Assembly (NCBI RefSeq): GCF_014109765.1
Contig: NZ_CP059139.1
Location: 4,034,001-4,098,000, forward strand
DNA length: 64,000 nucleotides
Origin: Pseudomonas berkeleyensis
GTDB taxonomy: Bacteria; Pseudomonadota; Gammaproteobacteria; Pseudomonadales; Pseudomonadaceae
Direction: 5' to 3'
The notes beneath the pieces were generated by a model, which worked only from the letters and a program-made list of their open reading frames with translations, did not search any database and was not told the origin of the DNA. Positions 1 to 11,211 of the stretch are shown piece by piece; positions within the stretch are counted from its first letter, which is position 1, and the number at the start of each line of letters is the position of its first letter. Position numbers and translations under genes: made by a program.

Positions 1-584
1 AGCTTCCGGTACCCGATGGCGACAGCATCGTTCCTGCGCTCAACCAACTGGCCAGCCGTAGCCAACTGCGCATCGGCAGCAAGGATGCCCACAGCCCGAA
101 GGCCGCCTGGGTAGTCGACAATCACGCCGACATGCTGCAGTTCCTGCCCATGGCCAACGCCGACCTGACCTGGGTCAGCCACTGCGTACCCGGTACAGTG
201 GGCTTCGAATTGCTCGACGACCTGCCCGCACCGCTGGATTACGACTACTTCGTGTGGAAAGGCGTGGAACCGGATCTGCACCCTTACGGCGCCTGCTATC
301 ACGACCTGGCCGAGAAGCGCAGCACGGGCGTGATCGAATTTCTCCGGCAAAATGGCGTCGACCTGATACTGGTGGGCGGCCTGGCACTGGACTACTGCGT
401 CAAGACCACCGCCCTGCAACTGCGCCGCGCCGGATTCGAAGTGATCGTTCACCTGCCAGCCTGCCGCGCCATCGCCGACGACACCGCCCAGACAGCCTGT
501 CGCGAGATGCAAGACAGCGGCATTACCCTGACTACCAGCCTGGAACAGCTGGATACGGCCCTGGCCAAGGAGACCCAAGGATGA
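1..584 (+). CDS. pncA: Nicotinamidase, 3' part (5' end outside window)
   Basis: Hydrolyses nicotinamide to nicotinate plus ammonia in the cytoplasm, the first step of NAD salvage. The reading frame is open from base 3, so the start lies upstream of the window. Visible family features are the SKDAH segment, a CVPGT stretch, the VWKG...P segment and LALDYCV, which holds the catalytic cysteine of the isochorismatase-like fold. The stop overlaps the start of pncB (ATGA at 581-584), which implies translational coupling, and nadE follows. This is a salvage operon: nicotinamide to nicotinate to NaMN, with NadE completing NAD. Confidence 0.93.
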   Translation, partial: LPVPDGDSIVPALNQLASRSQLRIGSKDAHSPKAAWVVDNHADMLQFLPMANADLTWVSHCVPGTVGFELLDDLPAPLDYDYFVWKGVEPDLHPYGACYHDLAEKRSTGVIEFLRQNGVDLILVGGLALDYCVKTTALQLRRAGFEVIVHLPACRAIADDTAQTACREMQDSGITLTTSLEQLDTALAKETQG

Positions 585-1780
585 GCAACAGCATCTTCGC
601 CGACCGCATCGTGCAGAACCTGCTCGATACCGATTTCTACAAGCTGACCATGATGCAGGCGGTGCTGCACAACTACCCCAACGCCGAAGTCGAATGGGAG
701 TTCCGCTGCCGCAACGCCGAGGATCTGACGCCTTACCTGGCCGAAATCCGCTACCAGATCGAGCGCCTGAGCGAGTTGAGCCTGACCGTCGATCAACTCG
801 CCTTCCTCGAACGCATTCCGTTCATCAAGCCGGACTTCATCCGCTTCCTCAGCCTGTTCCGCTTCAACATGCGCTATGTGCACACCAGCATCGAAGACGG
901 CCAGTTGAATATCCGCCTGCGTGGCCCCTGGCTGCACGTGATCCTCTTCGAAGTCCCACTGCTGGCCATCATCAGCGAGGTGCGCAACCGTTACCGCTAT
1001 CGCGAAGTGCTGCTGGAGCAGGCTGCCGAGCGCCTGTACGAGAAACTCGACTGGCTGCGTGCCGAAGCCACTGACGACGAGCTGGCCGGTTTCCAATTGG
1101 CGGACTTCGGCACCCGCCGGCGCTTTTCCTATCGGGTTCAGGAGCAGGCCGTACGCATCCTCAAACGCGACTTCCCGGGACGCTTCGTCGGCACCAGCAA
1201 CGTACACCTGGCCCGTGAATTCGAACTCAAGCCGATTGGCACCATGGCCCACGAATGGCTGATGGCCCACCAGCAACTCGGCCCGAGGCTGATCGACAGC
1301 CAGATCGCCGCGCTGGACTGCTGGGTACGCGAGTACCGTGGCCAACTGGGGATCGCCCTCACCGACTGCATCACCATGGATGCTTTCCTGGGTGATTTCG
1401 ATCTGTACTTCGCCAAACTGTTCGATGGCCTGCGCCACGATTCGGGCGACCCGCTGGCCTGGGCCGAGAAAGCCATCGCTCACTACGAGAAGCTGGGCAT
1501 CGATCCCATGAGCAAGACCCTGGTGTTCTCCGACGGCCTCGATCTGCAGAAGTCGCTACGGCTCTATCGTGCACTTTCCGGGCGAATCCACGTAAGCTTC
1601 GGCATTGGCACCAACCTGACCTGCGACATCCCCGGCGTCGAACCGATGAACATCGTGATCAAGATGATCGCCTGCAACGGCCAACCCGTAGCGAAGATCT
1701 CCGACACGCCGGGCAAGACCCAGTGCCGCGACGAGAACTTCGTCAGCTACCTGAAACACGTCTTTCGCGTCACCCAGTGA
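581..1780 (+). CDS. pncB: Nicotinate phosphoribosyltransferase
   Basis: Converts nicotinate plus PRPP to nicotinate mononucleotide. The product is 399 residues, normal for proteobacterial PncB. The start is the ATG in the ATGA overlap with pncA. The N-terminus ([11 protein letters not shown]) is the typical substrate-binding beginning. GTMAHEW carries the histidine phosphorylated by ATP in this family. The RHDSGDP and FSDGLD segments form the phosphoribosyl-binding barrel. It lies between pncA and nadE in the same direction, 11 bp before nadE, so the three are probably one transcript. Confidence 0.95.
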   Translation: MSNSIFADRIVQNLLDTDFYKLTMMQAVLHNYPNAEVEWEFRCRNAEDLTPYLAEIRYQIERLSELSLTVDQLAFLERIPFIKPDFIRFLSLFRFNMRYVHTSIEDGQLNIRLRGPWLHVILFEVPLLAIISEVRNRYRYREVLLEQAAERLYEKLDWLRAEATDDELAGFQLADFGTRRRFSYRVQEQAVRILKRDFPGRFVGTSNVHLAREFELKPIGTMAHEWLMAHQQLGPRLIDSQIAALDCWVREYRGQLGIALTDCITMDAFLGDFDLYFAKLFDGLRHDSGDPLAWAEKAIAHYEKLGIDPMSKTLVFSDGLDLQKSLRLYRALSGRIHVSFGIGTNLTCDIPGVEPMNIVIKMIACNGQPVAKISDTPGKTQCRDENFVSYLKHVFRVTQ

Positions 1781-1791
1781 GGACTCCAGAC

Positions 1792-2619
1792 ATGAGCAAC
1801 CGCCAAGCCGAAATCGCCGCCGCCCTCGACGTGGTGCCGCCTTTCGCCGATGAAGCCGCCCTGGTGGCGGAAATCGAACGACGCAAGACCTTCATCAAGA
1901 ACACCCTCAAGCAATCCGGCCTGAAAGTGCTGGTGCTGGGTATCAGCGGTGGCGTGGACTCCACCACCGCAGGACGCCTGGCTCAGTTGTCGGTCGAGGA
2001 ACTGCGCGCCGAAACCGGCGACCAGGGCTATCGCTTCATCGCCGTGCGCCTGCCGCACAACGCGCAACACGATGAACATGACGCGCAGGATTCGCTGAAA
2101 TTCATTCGCGCCGACGAGAACGACACGGTCAACATCGCCGGCAGCGTCAATGGCCTGGGCGAACAGGTCACGCACCTGCAAAAACTCAGCGATGCGCGCC
2201 GCGACTTCGTGGTCGGCAACATCAAGGCACGCATCCGCATGGTCGCGCAGTTCGCCATCGCCAACGCCAATAACGGCCTGGTGATCGGCACCGACCATGC
2301 TGCCGAAGCGGTGATGGGCTTCTTCACCAAGTTCGGTGACGGCGCCTGCGACCTCGCCCCACTCTCCGGCCTGGTAAAGAACCAGGTTCGCGCCATCGCC
2401 AAACACCTCGGCGCGCCACAGCATCTGGTGCAGAAGACGCCGACCGCCGACCTGGAAGAATTGCGCCCAGGCAAGCCGGACGAGGAAGCGCATGGCGTGA
2501 CCTACGCCGAAATCGATGCCTTCCTGCATGGCGAGAAGGTCAGCGACGAAGCCTACGCCACCATCGTGCGCACCTATGACGCCACTCGCCACAAACGCGA
2601 ACTGCCGCTGGTTCCTTGA
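1792..2619 (+). CDS. nadE: NH3-dependent NAD(+) synthetase
   Basis: Amidates deamido-NAD to NAD using ammonia and ATP. The SGGVDS P-loop of the N-type ATP pyrophosphatases is at about residues 50-55, followed by the [19 protein letters not shown] segment typical of NadE. At 275 residues it is the short ammonia-dependent form with no glutaminase domain. The ATG at 1792 follows a GGACTCC ribosome-binding sequence and fits the family length; an upstream in-frame extension would run into pncB. It ends the salvage operon and is followed by a strong hairpin. Confidence 0.95.
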   Translation: MSNRQAEIAAALDVVPPFADEAALVAEIERRKTFIKNTLKQSGLKVLVLGISGGVDSTTAGRLAQLSVEELRAETGDQGYRFIAVRLPHNAQHDEHDAQDSLKFIRADENDTVNIAGSVNGLGEQVTHLQKLSDARRDFVVGNIKARIRMVAQFAIANANNGLVIGTDHAAEAVMGFFTKFGDGACDLAPLSGLVKNQVRAIAKHLGAPQHLVQKTPTADLEELRPGKPDEEAHGVTYAEIDAFLHGEKVSDEAYATIVRTYDATRHKRELPLVP

Positions 2620-2627
2620 AGCGGATA

Positions 2628-2653
2628 GCCATGCGCACTCAGGTGCGCATGGC
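2628..2653. terminator. Bidirectional hairpin between nadE and gloA
   Basis: Perfect inverted repeat with 11-bp arms (GCCATGCGCAC and its complement) around a TCAG loop. It sits between the convergent stops of nadE and gloA, so it can end both transcripts. There is no long T-tract. Confidence 0.75.
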
Positions 2654-2661
2654 GTCGGTCG

Positions 2662-3054
2662 TCAAGCCGGGCGCGACGGCGACAACAGTTCGATCTTGTA
2701 GCCATCCGGGTCTTCGACGAAGGCCAGCACCCGCGTGCCGTGCTTCATCGGCCCTGGCTCGCGGGTAATCTTGCCGCCTCGGCTGCGGATATCGGCACAT
2801 GCCTTGTGAACATCCTCCACCTCCAGCGCGATGTGCCCATAGCCAGTGCCCAGCTCATAGCTCTGCACGCCCCAGTTATGGGTCAGTTCGATCACGCTGT
2901 TGTGCGCTTCGTCGCCGTAGCCGACGAACGCGAGAGTGAACTGACCATCCGGATAGTCCTTGCGCCGCAGCAGGGTCATGCCCAGTACTTCGGTGTAGAA
3001 GGCGATGGATCTGTCCAGATCGCCGACGCGCAGCATGGTATGCAGCAGTCTCAT
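2662..3054 (-). CDS. gloA: Lactoylglutathione lyase (glyoxalase I)
   Basis: Isomerises the methylglyoxal-glutathione hemithioacetal to S-lactoylglutathione. It is a single VOC domain of 130 residues, typical of bacterial GloA. Metal ligands can be placed in LLHTM near the N-terminus, the VIELTHN segment, GHIALEV and the C-terminal KIELL. The start at 3054 (MRLLHTM) was chosen because it is the conserved N-terminus and has a GAGGAGAA ribosome site just upstream; a longer frame to 3246 exists but runs into argG. Neighbours match P. aeruginosa gloA1-argG. Confidence 0.95.
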   Translation of the reverse strand: MRLLHTMLRVGDLDRSIAFYTEVLGMTLLRRKDYPDGQFTLAFVGYGDEAHNSVIELTHNWGVQSYELGTGYGHIALEVEDVHKACADIRSRGGKITREPGPMKHGTRVLAFVEDPDGYKIELLSPSRPA

Positions 3055-3098
3055 GAAGATTCTCCTCACCGGCTCGGTATTTTCATGGGCCATGAACG

Positions 3099-3127
3099 AC
3101 GAACCCCGGCACATGGCCGGGGTTCGT
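3099..3127 (-). terminator. Hairpin after argG
   Basis: Perfect 12-bp stem (ACGAACCCCGGC and its complement) with an ACATG loop, 22 bp beyond the argG stop and before gloA. It is a stable stem without a T-run, so it may be a partial terminator or an mRNA-stabilising hairpin. Confidence 0.6.
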
Positions 3128-3148
3128 TGACATGCAGCAGGCAGTCTA

Positions 3149-4366
<1,218 letters not shown>

Positions 4367-4483
4367 GCCATCACTCCACGGGTTGTACGGTAAAACCGGT
4401 GATTCTACTGACCCTGCGGGCCAATTTACAGGGGCGCGACAGCTAGTGACGACGAAGCGACGACAAGAATGGCGTTTTCTGTC

Positions 4484-5431
4484 TCAGGAGGGGGTACTTC
4501 CAGCCGGGTCGACCGGTGTACTCGGTGGTGCCGTCTGCGGGGCGCTCTGTGGTGGAGCCTCGGGGGCCGGCACACGATCCAGGCGCAAGGTTGCCCGGCG
4601 GTTCTTGGCTCGATTGGCTTCGCTGTTGTTCGGCGCCAGCGGGTAACGCTCACCATGGAAGCGCATGGTGATCTGCTCGACCGGCACACCACCGGCCACC
4701 AGATACTCCTGTACGGCCAATGCGCGGCGGCGCGACAAATCGCGGTTGGTCAGGCGATTGCCGCTGTTGTCGGCATGCCCGTCGATCTGGAAGCTGTTGA
4801 TGGTCGGGTCAGCCTTGACGAAGTCGATAATGATATCGAGCTTGGCCTTGGCCATCGGATCGAGATCGATGCCGCCCCCTGGAAAGCCGATCTGCGCCTG
4901 GCGAATCTGGTCGAAATTGACTGGCAGCAGGTTGGCGGTACAGGCCTGGTAATCGTCATAGGCCTTGTGAAACTTCACCGGTAGCAGGCGCACCTCCAGG
5001 TTGTCACCGCCGTTCAGCGTGCGGTGGCGCACCACCGGACTGCGGCCTTCGAGCAGGCCGGTGAGCAAACGCGCGCCCTGCTCCTGCGAACTGTTGAACG
5101 GCACCTCGCCGTTGCCAACGTTGACCACACCCAGGTTGATATCGCCACGCCCCGGCTGCCAGGGCGCTGCAGCTGCCAGCAAAGTGGCTGAACCGGCACC
5201 CATCCAGCGCTCACGCGCCTTGAGACGGAAGGTGACCTGCTCGCCAGCTCGGCGCACGAACTCGCCGCTGCCGAAATTGCTGATCGGCTGAGTGAGCCGG
5301 CACTCGAACTTGTCCCCCTCGACCTTCCACTCCACGCTCTCCAGACGCGTCTGGAAGCTGATGGCATGTGCCGGCAGACACAGGGCCATGCCGGCCAGCA
5401 GGCAGGGAAGGAGGAGATGAGGCTGGCGCAC
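4484..5431 (-). CDS. motY: MotY-type flagellar motor/OmpA-like protein
   Basis: Periplasmic T-ring component that helps anchor the flagellar stator. It has a signal peptide (cleavage near AHA-ISF), an N-terminal MotY-like domain, and a C-terminal OmpA-like peptidoglycan-binding domain with IDGHADNSG and SRRRALAVQEYL. A Pro-rich tail (about 30 residues) ends the protein. The GTG at 5431 is preferred because GGAG precedes it by about 8 bp and it gives a clean signal peptide; the frame extends upstream to 5506 without better support. The assignment rests on domain order and the argG-motY-pyrC neighbourhood known in P. aeruginosa. Confidence 0.85.
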   Translation of the reverse strand: MRQPHLLLPCLLAGMALCLPAHAISFQTRLESVEWKVEGDKFECRLTQPISNFGSGEFVRRAGEQVTFRLKARERWMGAGSATLLAAAAPWQPGRGDINLGVVNVGNGEVPFNSSQEQGARLLTGLLEGRSPVVRHRTLNGGDNLEVRLLPVKFHKAYDDYQACTANLLPVNFDQIRQAQIGFPGGGIDLDPMAKAKLDIIIDFVKADPTINSFQIDGHADNSGNRLTNRDLSRRRALAVQEYLVAGGVPVEQITMRFHGERYPLAPNNSEANRAKNRRATLRLDRVPAPEAPPQSAPQTAPPSTPVDPAGSTPS

Positions 5432-5749
5432 GACGGGCTCCACGAAAACGCTGTTCTTTCTAGGTATCGGTGGCTTCCGGAAAAACTGTAGGGCGAGCGT
5501 CGGCACATCAACAGGATTTGTTGTGCGTCACGGGCTGCCCATGGCGTTGCTCGAACGTGTCACCACACCTGCACTGCCCGTCGTTCACAGGGTGTTCTAT
5601 CGCCCCACCAATCCGCGGCCAGGCGAAGATGAAGCGAATCACCGCGCTGGAGCACGCCTGCCTGGGCGCTCGAATCTCGCAGCCTGCAGCGCATTTTTCG
5701 CCGGTTTCCGGTAGCATTCGCAGCCTGATTTGCCCGCCTGGAACTCCCC
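5432..5749. other. Divergent intergenic region motY/pyrC
   Basis: About 318 bp between two divergently transcribed genes. It should hold the promoters of both, but no convincing -35/-10 or -24/-12 pair, palindrome or small gene stands out. Confidence 0.5.
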
Positions 5750-6796
5750 ATGTCCGACCGACTGACCCTACTGCGCCCCGACGATTGGCACATTCACCTG
5801 CGCGACGGCGCGGTGCTGCCGCACACCGTCGGCGATGCCGCCCGCACCTTCGCCCGCGCGATCATCATGCCCAACCTGGTACCGCCGGTGCGCAACGCCG
5901 AAGAGGCAGACGCCTATCGCCAGCGCATTCTCGCCGCGCGCCCGGCCGGCAGTCGTTTCGAGCCGTTGATGGTGCTCTATCTCACCGACAAGACCACCGC
6001 CGAAGACGTGCGCAACGCCAAGGCCAGTGGCTTCGTGCATGCAGCCAAGCTCTACCCGGCCGGCGCCACCACCAACTCGGACTCCGGCGTCACCAGCATC
6101 GACAAGATCTTCCCAGCTCTCGAGGCCATGGCCGAAGTGGGCATGCTGCTGCTGATTCACGGTGAAGTCACCCGCGCTGAAATCGACGTGTTCGACCGCG
6201 AAAAGACCTTCATCGACGAGCATCTGGTGCGCGTGGTCGAGCGCTTCCCGACGCTGAAGGTAGTGTTCGAGCACATCACCACCCGCGATGCCGTGCAGTT
6301 CGTGCAGAGCCGCCCGAACAACCTCGGCGCCACCATCACCGCCCATCACCTGCTGTACAACCGCAACCACATGCTGGTTGGCGGTATTCGTCCGCACTTC
6401 TATTGCCTGCCGATCCTCAAGCGCAACGTGCATCAGGAAGCCTTGCTCGACGTAGCCGCAAGCGGCGACGCACGCTTCTTCCTCGGCACCGACTCGGCAC
6501 CGCACGCCAAGCATGCCAAGGAAGCCGCCTGCGGCTGCGCCGGCTGCTACACCGCCTATGCCGCCATCGAGCTGTATGCCGAGGCCTTCGAACAGCGCAA
6601 TGCGCTGGACAAGCTGGAAGCCTTCGCCAGCCACCACGGCCCGGATTTCTACGGCCTGCCACGCAACACCGACAGCATCACCCTGGTGCGCGAGGAGTGG
6701 GTCGTACCGTCCACCCTACCCCTGGGCGAGAACAACGTGGTGCCGCTGCGCGCCGGTGAAACCCTGCGCTGGAAGCTGCTGGAGGGCCAGGCGTGA
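5750..6796 (+). CDS. pyrC: Dihydroorotase
   Basis: Closes carbamoyl-aspartate to dihydroorotate in pyrimidine synthesis. At 348 residues it is the class II (PyrC) form. The WHIHLRDG motif near the N-terminus binds the two zinc ions, a later AAKLYPAG carries the carboxylated lysine, and GTDSAPH holds the catalytic aspartate. The final GTGA overlaps the start of rnt, indicating coupled translation. The pyrC-rnt arrangement is conserved in pseudomonads. Confidence 0.97.
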   Translation: MSDRLTLLRPDDWHIHLRDGAVLPHTVGDAARTFARAIIMPNLVPPVRNAEEADAYRQRILAARPAGSRFEPLMVLYLTDKTTAEDVRNAKASGFVHAAKLYPAGATTNSDSGVTSIDKIFPALEAMAEVGMLLLIHGEVTRAEIDVFDREKTFIDEHLVRVVERFPTLKVVFEHITTRDAVQFVQSRPNNLGATITAHHLLYNRNHMLVGGIRPHFYCLPILKRNVHQEALLDVAASGDARFFLGTDSAPHAKHAKEAACGCAGCYTAYAAIELYAEAFEQRNALDKLEAFASHHGPDFYGLPRNTDSITLVREEWVVPSTLPLGENNVVPLRAGETLRWKLLEGQA

Positions 6797-7467
6797 GCGA
6801 AGACAACTACGAAGACGAACTGGAAACCAGCCTGCCGTCCGGCCCACGCACACCGATGGCCGCGCGTTTCCGAGGCTACCTGCCAGTCGTGGTGGATGTG
6901 GAGACCGGCGGCTTCAACAGCGCCACCGATGCGCTGCTGGAAATCGCCGCGACCACCATCGCCATGGATGAAGGCGGTTTCCTCTATCCGGATCACACCC
7001 ACTTCTTCCGTATCGAACCGTTCGAAGGTGCCAACATCGAACAAGCCGCGCTGGAATTCACCGGCATCAAGCTCGATCATCCGCTGCGCATGGCGGTAAG
7101 CGAAGAGCATGCCCTGGGCGAAATCTTCAAGGGCCTGCGCAAGTCGATCAAATCGGCGGGTTGCAAGCGGGCCATCCTGGTCGGTCATAACAGCAGCTTC
7201 GACCTGGGCTTCCTCAATGCGGCGGTGGCCCGCTGCGGCATCAAGCGCAATCCGTTCCACCCGTTCTCCAGCTTCGACACCGCTACCCTGGCGGGCCTCG
7301 CCTACGGCCAGACCGTGCTGGCCAAAGCCTGCCAGACCGCCGGCATCGAGTTCGACGGCAAGGAGGCGCACTCGGCGCGCTACGACACCGAGAAAACCGC
7401 CGAACTGTTCTGCGGCATCGTCAACCGCTGGAAAGAAATGGGCGGCTGGGACGAGTTCGACCAGTAG
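6793..7467 (+). CDS. rnt: Ribonuclease T
   Basis: 3'-5' exoribonuclease that trims tRNA CCA ends and other stable RNAs. It is 224 residues, of the DEDDh exonuclease family. VVDVETGGF supplies the first Asp and Glu, [11 protein letters not shown] the second motif, and [10 protein letters not shown] the final His and Asp. The GTG start overlaps the pyrC stop by 4 bp and keeps the normal family length. A strong Rho-independent terminator follows. Confidence 0.95.
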   Translation: MSEDNYEDELETSLPSGPRTPMAARFRGYLPVVVDVETGGFNSATDALLEIAATTIAMDEGGFLYPDHTHFFRIEPFEGANIEQAALEFTGIKLDHPLRMAVSEEHALGEIFKGLRKSIKSAGCKRAILVGHNSSFDLGFLNAAVARCGIKRNPFHPFSSFDTATLAGLAYGQTVLAKACQTAGIEFDGKEAHSARYDTEKTAELFCGIVNRWKEMGGWDEFDQ

Positions 7468-7491
7468 GCCTGATGCCTGACCCGAAGCATG

Positions 7492-7517
7492 AAAAACCGG
7501 CCTTGCGCCGGTTTTTT
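7492..7517 (+). terminator. Rho-independent terminator after rnt
   Basis: AAAAACCGG / CCGGTTTTTT stem with a short loop followed by a T-run, 25 bp beyond the rnt stop. The A-run on the other arm would let it work on both strands. Confidence 0.9.
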
Positions 7518-7580
7518 CATGGCTACGGCAATCCGCTCAGGAACCGTTCGTCAGCCAATGCGAGTGTTCCCAACAGATCT

Positions 7581-7609
7581 TTGACAAGCATTCTCATTAA
7601 CATTAGTAT
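7581..7609 (+). promoter_or_regulatory. Sigma-70 promoter with overlapping Fur box for bfd
   Basis: TTGACA at 7581-7586, a 17-bp spacer and TAGTAT at 7604-7609 form a good sigma-70 promoter. The spacer and -10 overlap an AT-rich stretch (about 7586-7606) that on the minus strand reads AATGTTAATGAGAATGCTT, close to the Fur consensus. Iron-loaded Fur would therefore block bfd, which fits induction of bacterioferritin-associated ferredoxin under iron starvation. Confidence 0.75.
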
Positions 7610-7648
7610 CCTTCGCATCGAACAGAACAACCAAGACGAGCCTTGCTT

Positions 7649-7867
7649 ATGTACGTCTGCCTCTGTGAAGGTGTTACCGATACTCAGATCCGCGACGCGG
7701 TCTATGAGGGCTGCTGCAGCTACCGCGAAGTTCGTGGCACGCTCGGCATCGCCAGCCAATGTGGCAAATGCGCCTGCCTGGCCAAACAAGTGGTACGTGA
7801 AACCATCGCCGAAGTTCAGAGTAGCCAAGCAGCACTGGCCTACCCTGCCGGGTTCGTCGCCGCCTGA
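7649..7867 (+). CDS. bfd: Bacterioferritin-associated ferredoxin
   Basis: [2Fe-2S] protein that delivers electrons to bacterioferritin so stored iron can be released. It has 72 residues, the usual size. The four cluster ligands are Cys4, Cys6, Cys38 and Cys41 (MYVCLC and CGKC). The ATG at 7649 is used; a TTG two codons earlier is less likely because the family begins MYVC. A Fur-type promoter lies just upstream and a strong terminator follows, so it is a single-gene transcript. Confidence 0.95.
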   Translation: MYVCLCEGVTDTQIRDAVYEGCCSYREVRGTLGIASQCGKCACLAKQVVRETIAEVQSSQAALAYPAGFVAA

Positions 7868-7888
7868 ATCGAGCCTAGACCTCGACAT

Positions 7889-7919
7889 AAAAAACCGGAT
7901 CCCATGATCCGGTTTTTTT
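7889..7919 (+). terminator. Rho-independent terminator after bfd
   Basis: AAAAAACCGGAT / ATCCGGTTTTTT stem around a CCCATG loop, followed by T residues, 22 bp after the bfd stop. It is symmetrical enough to serve the convergent gene at 7978 as well. Confidence 0.92.
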
Positions 7920-7977
7920 ATGCTCGCCGTTCAGCTGATCCCCCAGAGGCCGTCGCCTGCCAAGAAGACCTGCCAGG

Positions 7978-8346
7978 CTAAAGACCATCGCTCTTCAGAT
8001 GTTCCAGGTTGACCGCCTCACCGGGCTTGGCGTGCAGCTTGGCGCGGATATCCTCGAAAATGGCGTCGTACTCCTGATGCGCCCGCATGATCGGGCTGGC
8101 ATTGGGATGCAGGCCATGCTTGGCCACCAGACGAGAAATCACACTGGCGAAATTGAAGGCGGTATCGCGGTGCATCTCGAATACCTCCTCGAAGTGCTGG
8201 CCATCGATCTCACCAGCCAGGCGCCCGTGCAACATGGCGCCCTCCTGCGGATCCTGGCGAACCTCATAGTAGAAGTCGATGCTGTATCCGGGTTGACCAT
8301 TCTCTCCGGGTAGGTTGCTGCGATGCAGGTGTCCAGGTTCGAACAT
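7978..8346 (-). CDS. DUF5064-like conserved protein
   Basis: Protein of 122 residues, function unknown. It begins MFEPGHLHRSNLPG and has an acidic, beta-rich first half (DFYYEVRQDPQEG, LAGEIDGQHFEEVFEM) and a helical second half. I recognise this as the small Pseudomonas family DUF5064 from memory of its N-terminus. There is no signal peptide or membrane segment, so it is probably cytoplasmic. It is read in the same direction as the DUF2288 gene upstream, about 90 bp apart. Confidence 0.7.
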   Translation of the reverse strand: MFEPGHLHRSNLPGENGQPGYSIDFYYEVRQDPQEGAMLHGRLAGEIDGQHFEEVFEMHRDTAFNFASVISRLVAKHGLHPNASPIMRAHQEYDAIFEDIRAKLHAKPGEAVNLEHLKSDGL

Positions 8347-8435
8347 GATTCAACTCCTTTGACGTGATGCATGAGCTCCCGGCAGGAGCGCCCAGACAGT
8401 CTAGACCGTGATTCATGCCCCTGCTTCGCACCAGT

Positions 8436-8753
8436 TCAGTGCAACGTCGAATCCCCTGCTCTTTCCTGCACCAGCACCCAGGGAGCAACCACCACCGCCC
8501 AGAGCTGCGGGTCACGGGCTAGAAGATCTTCGGCGCGGGTATCTTCGAGCTTGCTCAATACCCCCTCGTTCATCCATTGCGCGACCCTGGCCTGGTCATC
8601 GCTCGCCAGCGCCTGCGCCACGGCGATCAGATCCGCATGCCCTGCCACCCAGAGCAGCGCACCACGAGCAAAGAAGGGTTGCAGCTCCTGCCAGCGAATA
8701 GGTGCGGTTTCGCCAAGCAGCTTGGCATAGAGGGTGCTAGATTCATCCGTCAT
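8436..8753 (-). CDS. DUF2288 family protein
   Basis: Small protein of 105 residues with the DUF2288 pattern: LYAKLLGETAPI near the start, then WQELQPFFARGALLWV and a Val/Trp-rich end (LWAVVVAPWVLVQERA). No function is established for the family. The start at 8753 (MTDESSTLY) replaces a longer frame to 8852, whose extra N-terminus is Cys/Arg-rich and unlike coding sequence here. It is divergent from braC. Confidence 0.8.
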   Translation of the reverse strand: MTDESSTLYAKLLGETAPIRWQELQPFFARGALLWVAGHADLIAVAQALASDDQARVAQWMNEGVLSKLEDTRAEDLLARDPQLWAVVVAPWVLVQERAGDSTLH

Positions 8754-9050
8754 GGTGTGCCCCGTATCGATGGCGGTAAGTGCAGGCGCGCATGATAGCG
8801 CCGGCTCTTCCCCTGACAAGCCGCGGGACGCTCTGTAGCCGCAACGGGGCACGCCGTATTTCTATACATTCCTTGCAATTTAGCGACAACCCCGCGTTCA
8901 GCCTCCCAATGCCGGCTTTTCAAGGCGCAAATCCGCGCTCTACACTGTTCCGGTACAGTTGCCGGGGGCATGGCCGGGGTATCAATCCGGTTCTGCAGCT
9001 TAGGCAGCAAGAACTACAACAATGAAGACATAACGACGAGTGGAGCACTC

Positions 9051-10172
9051 ATGAATAAGGCTACTAAGCAGATTTCCAAGCTGTTCGCTGCAATGGCACT
9101 GGCAGGGGCGGCCAGCTATTCGATGGCGGCCGACAACATCAAGATCGGCCTGGCCGGTCCGGTGACCGGTGCCGTCGCCCAGTACGGCGAGATGCAATTC
9201 ATCGGCGCCAAGATGGCCATCGAGCAGATCAACAAGGCAGGCGGCGTCAACGGCGCGCAACTCGAAGGCGTGGTCTACGATGACGCCTGCGATCCGAAGC
9301 AAGCCGTGGCGGTAGCCAACAAGATCGTCAACGATGGCGTCAAGTTCGTGGTCGGTCACCTGTGCTCCAGCTCCACTCAACCGGCTTCGGACATCTACGA
9401 AGACGAAGGCATCCTGATGATCACCGCGGCTTCCACCAGCCCGGACATCACCGCTCGCGGCTACGAACTGGTATTCCGCACCATCGGTCTGGACAGCCTG
9501 CAAGGCCCGACCGCCGGCAACTTCATCGCTGACCACATCAAGCCGAAGAACGTCGCCGTCATCCACGACAAACAGCAATACGGTGAAGGCATCGCCACCG
9601 CGGTCAAGCAGACCCTGGAAAGCAAAGGCGTGAAAGTCTCCATGTTCGAAGGCATCAATGCCGGCGACAAGGACTTCTCGGCGCTGATCGCCAAACTGAA
9701 CCAAGCGGGTGTCGACTTCGTCTACTACGGCGGCTACCACCCGGAACTGGGCCTGCTGCTGCGCCAGACCAAAGAGCGTGGCCTGAACGTCAAGTTCATG
9801 GGCCCGGAAGGCGTGGGTAACAAGGAAATCTCGGCTATCGCCGGCCCGGCTTCCGAAGGCCTGCTGGTCACCCTGCCGAAGTCCTTCGATCAGGATCCGG
9901 CGAACAAGGCACTGGTCGAAGCCTTCAAGGCCAAGAACGAAGACCCGAGCGGTCCGTTCGTGTTCCCGGCCTACGCTGCCGTCCAGGTTATCGCCGAGGG
10001 CATCGAGAAAGCTGGCGACACCGACACCGCCAAGGTGGCCGAAGCCCTGCGCTCCAATACCTTCAAAACGCCGACCGGCGACCTCGCTTTCGACGAGAAA
10101 GGCGACCTGAAAGACTTCAACTTCGTAGTTTACGAGTGGCACCAGGACGGTTCCAAGTCCGAAGCCAAGTAA
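9051..10172 (+). CDS. braC: Branched-chain amino acid ABC transporter, periplasmic binding protein
   Basis: Captures leucine, isoleucine, valine (and in P. aeruginosa also alanine and threonine) in the periplasm. It is 373 residues with a signal peptide cleaved after SMA (start MNKATKQISKLF). The DNIKIGLAGPVTGAVAQYG opening and the VGHLCSSSTQPASDIYEDEG ligand loop are typical LivJ/BraC. The ATG at 9051 follows GGAG. A hairpin separates it from braD, consistent with much higher expression of the binding protein than of the membrane parts. Confidence 0.95.
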   Translation: MNKATKQISKLFAAMALAGAASYSMAADNIKIGLAGPVTGAVAQYGEMQFIGAKMAIEQINKAGGVNGAQLEGVVYDDACDPKQAVAVANKIVNDGVKFVVGHLCSSSTQPASDIYEDEGILMITAASTSPDITARGYELVFRTIGLDSLQGPTAGNFIADHIKPKNVAVIHDKQQYGEGIATAVKQTLESKGVKVSMFEGINAGDKDFSALIAKLNQAGVDFVYYGGYHPELGLLLRQTKERGLNVKFMGPEGVGNKEISAIAGPASEGLLVTLPKSFDQDPANKALVEAFKAKNEDPSGPFVFPAYAAVQVIAEGIEKAGDTDTAKVAEALRSNTFKTPTGDLAFDEKGDLKDFNFVVYEWHQDGSKSEAK

Positions 10173-10193
10173 GCTTCCCGCCTGAACCCAAAG

Positions 10194-10221
10194 CCCACTG
10201 CACACGCAGTGGGTTTTGTTT
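10194..10221 (+). terminator. Attenuating terminator between braC and braD
   Basis: CCCACTGC / GCAGTGGG stem with an ACAC loop followed by TTTTGTTT. It lies 21 bp beyond braC and 66 bp before braD, with no other clear promoter in between, so partial read-through would set a high BraC:BraDEFG ratio. Confidence 0.85.
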
Positions 10222-10287
10222 ATTAGAAGAATTCCGGCCTTGCGCTGCGCCACAAGCGCCGCTTCACGCAGGCCCAGGAGTTAGGCA

Positions 10288-11207
<920 letters not shown>

Positions 11208-11211
<4 letters not shown>

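Noticed and set aside
449..1483. Long minus-strand frame opposite pncA/pncB (344 codons)
   Set aside because: It is the mirror of pncB codons in a high-GC genome; the translation has no recognisable domain and pncB is certain.
9000..10253. Minus-strand frame of 417 codons over braC
   Set aside because: Shadow of braC codon bias; no ribosome site or family match.
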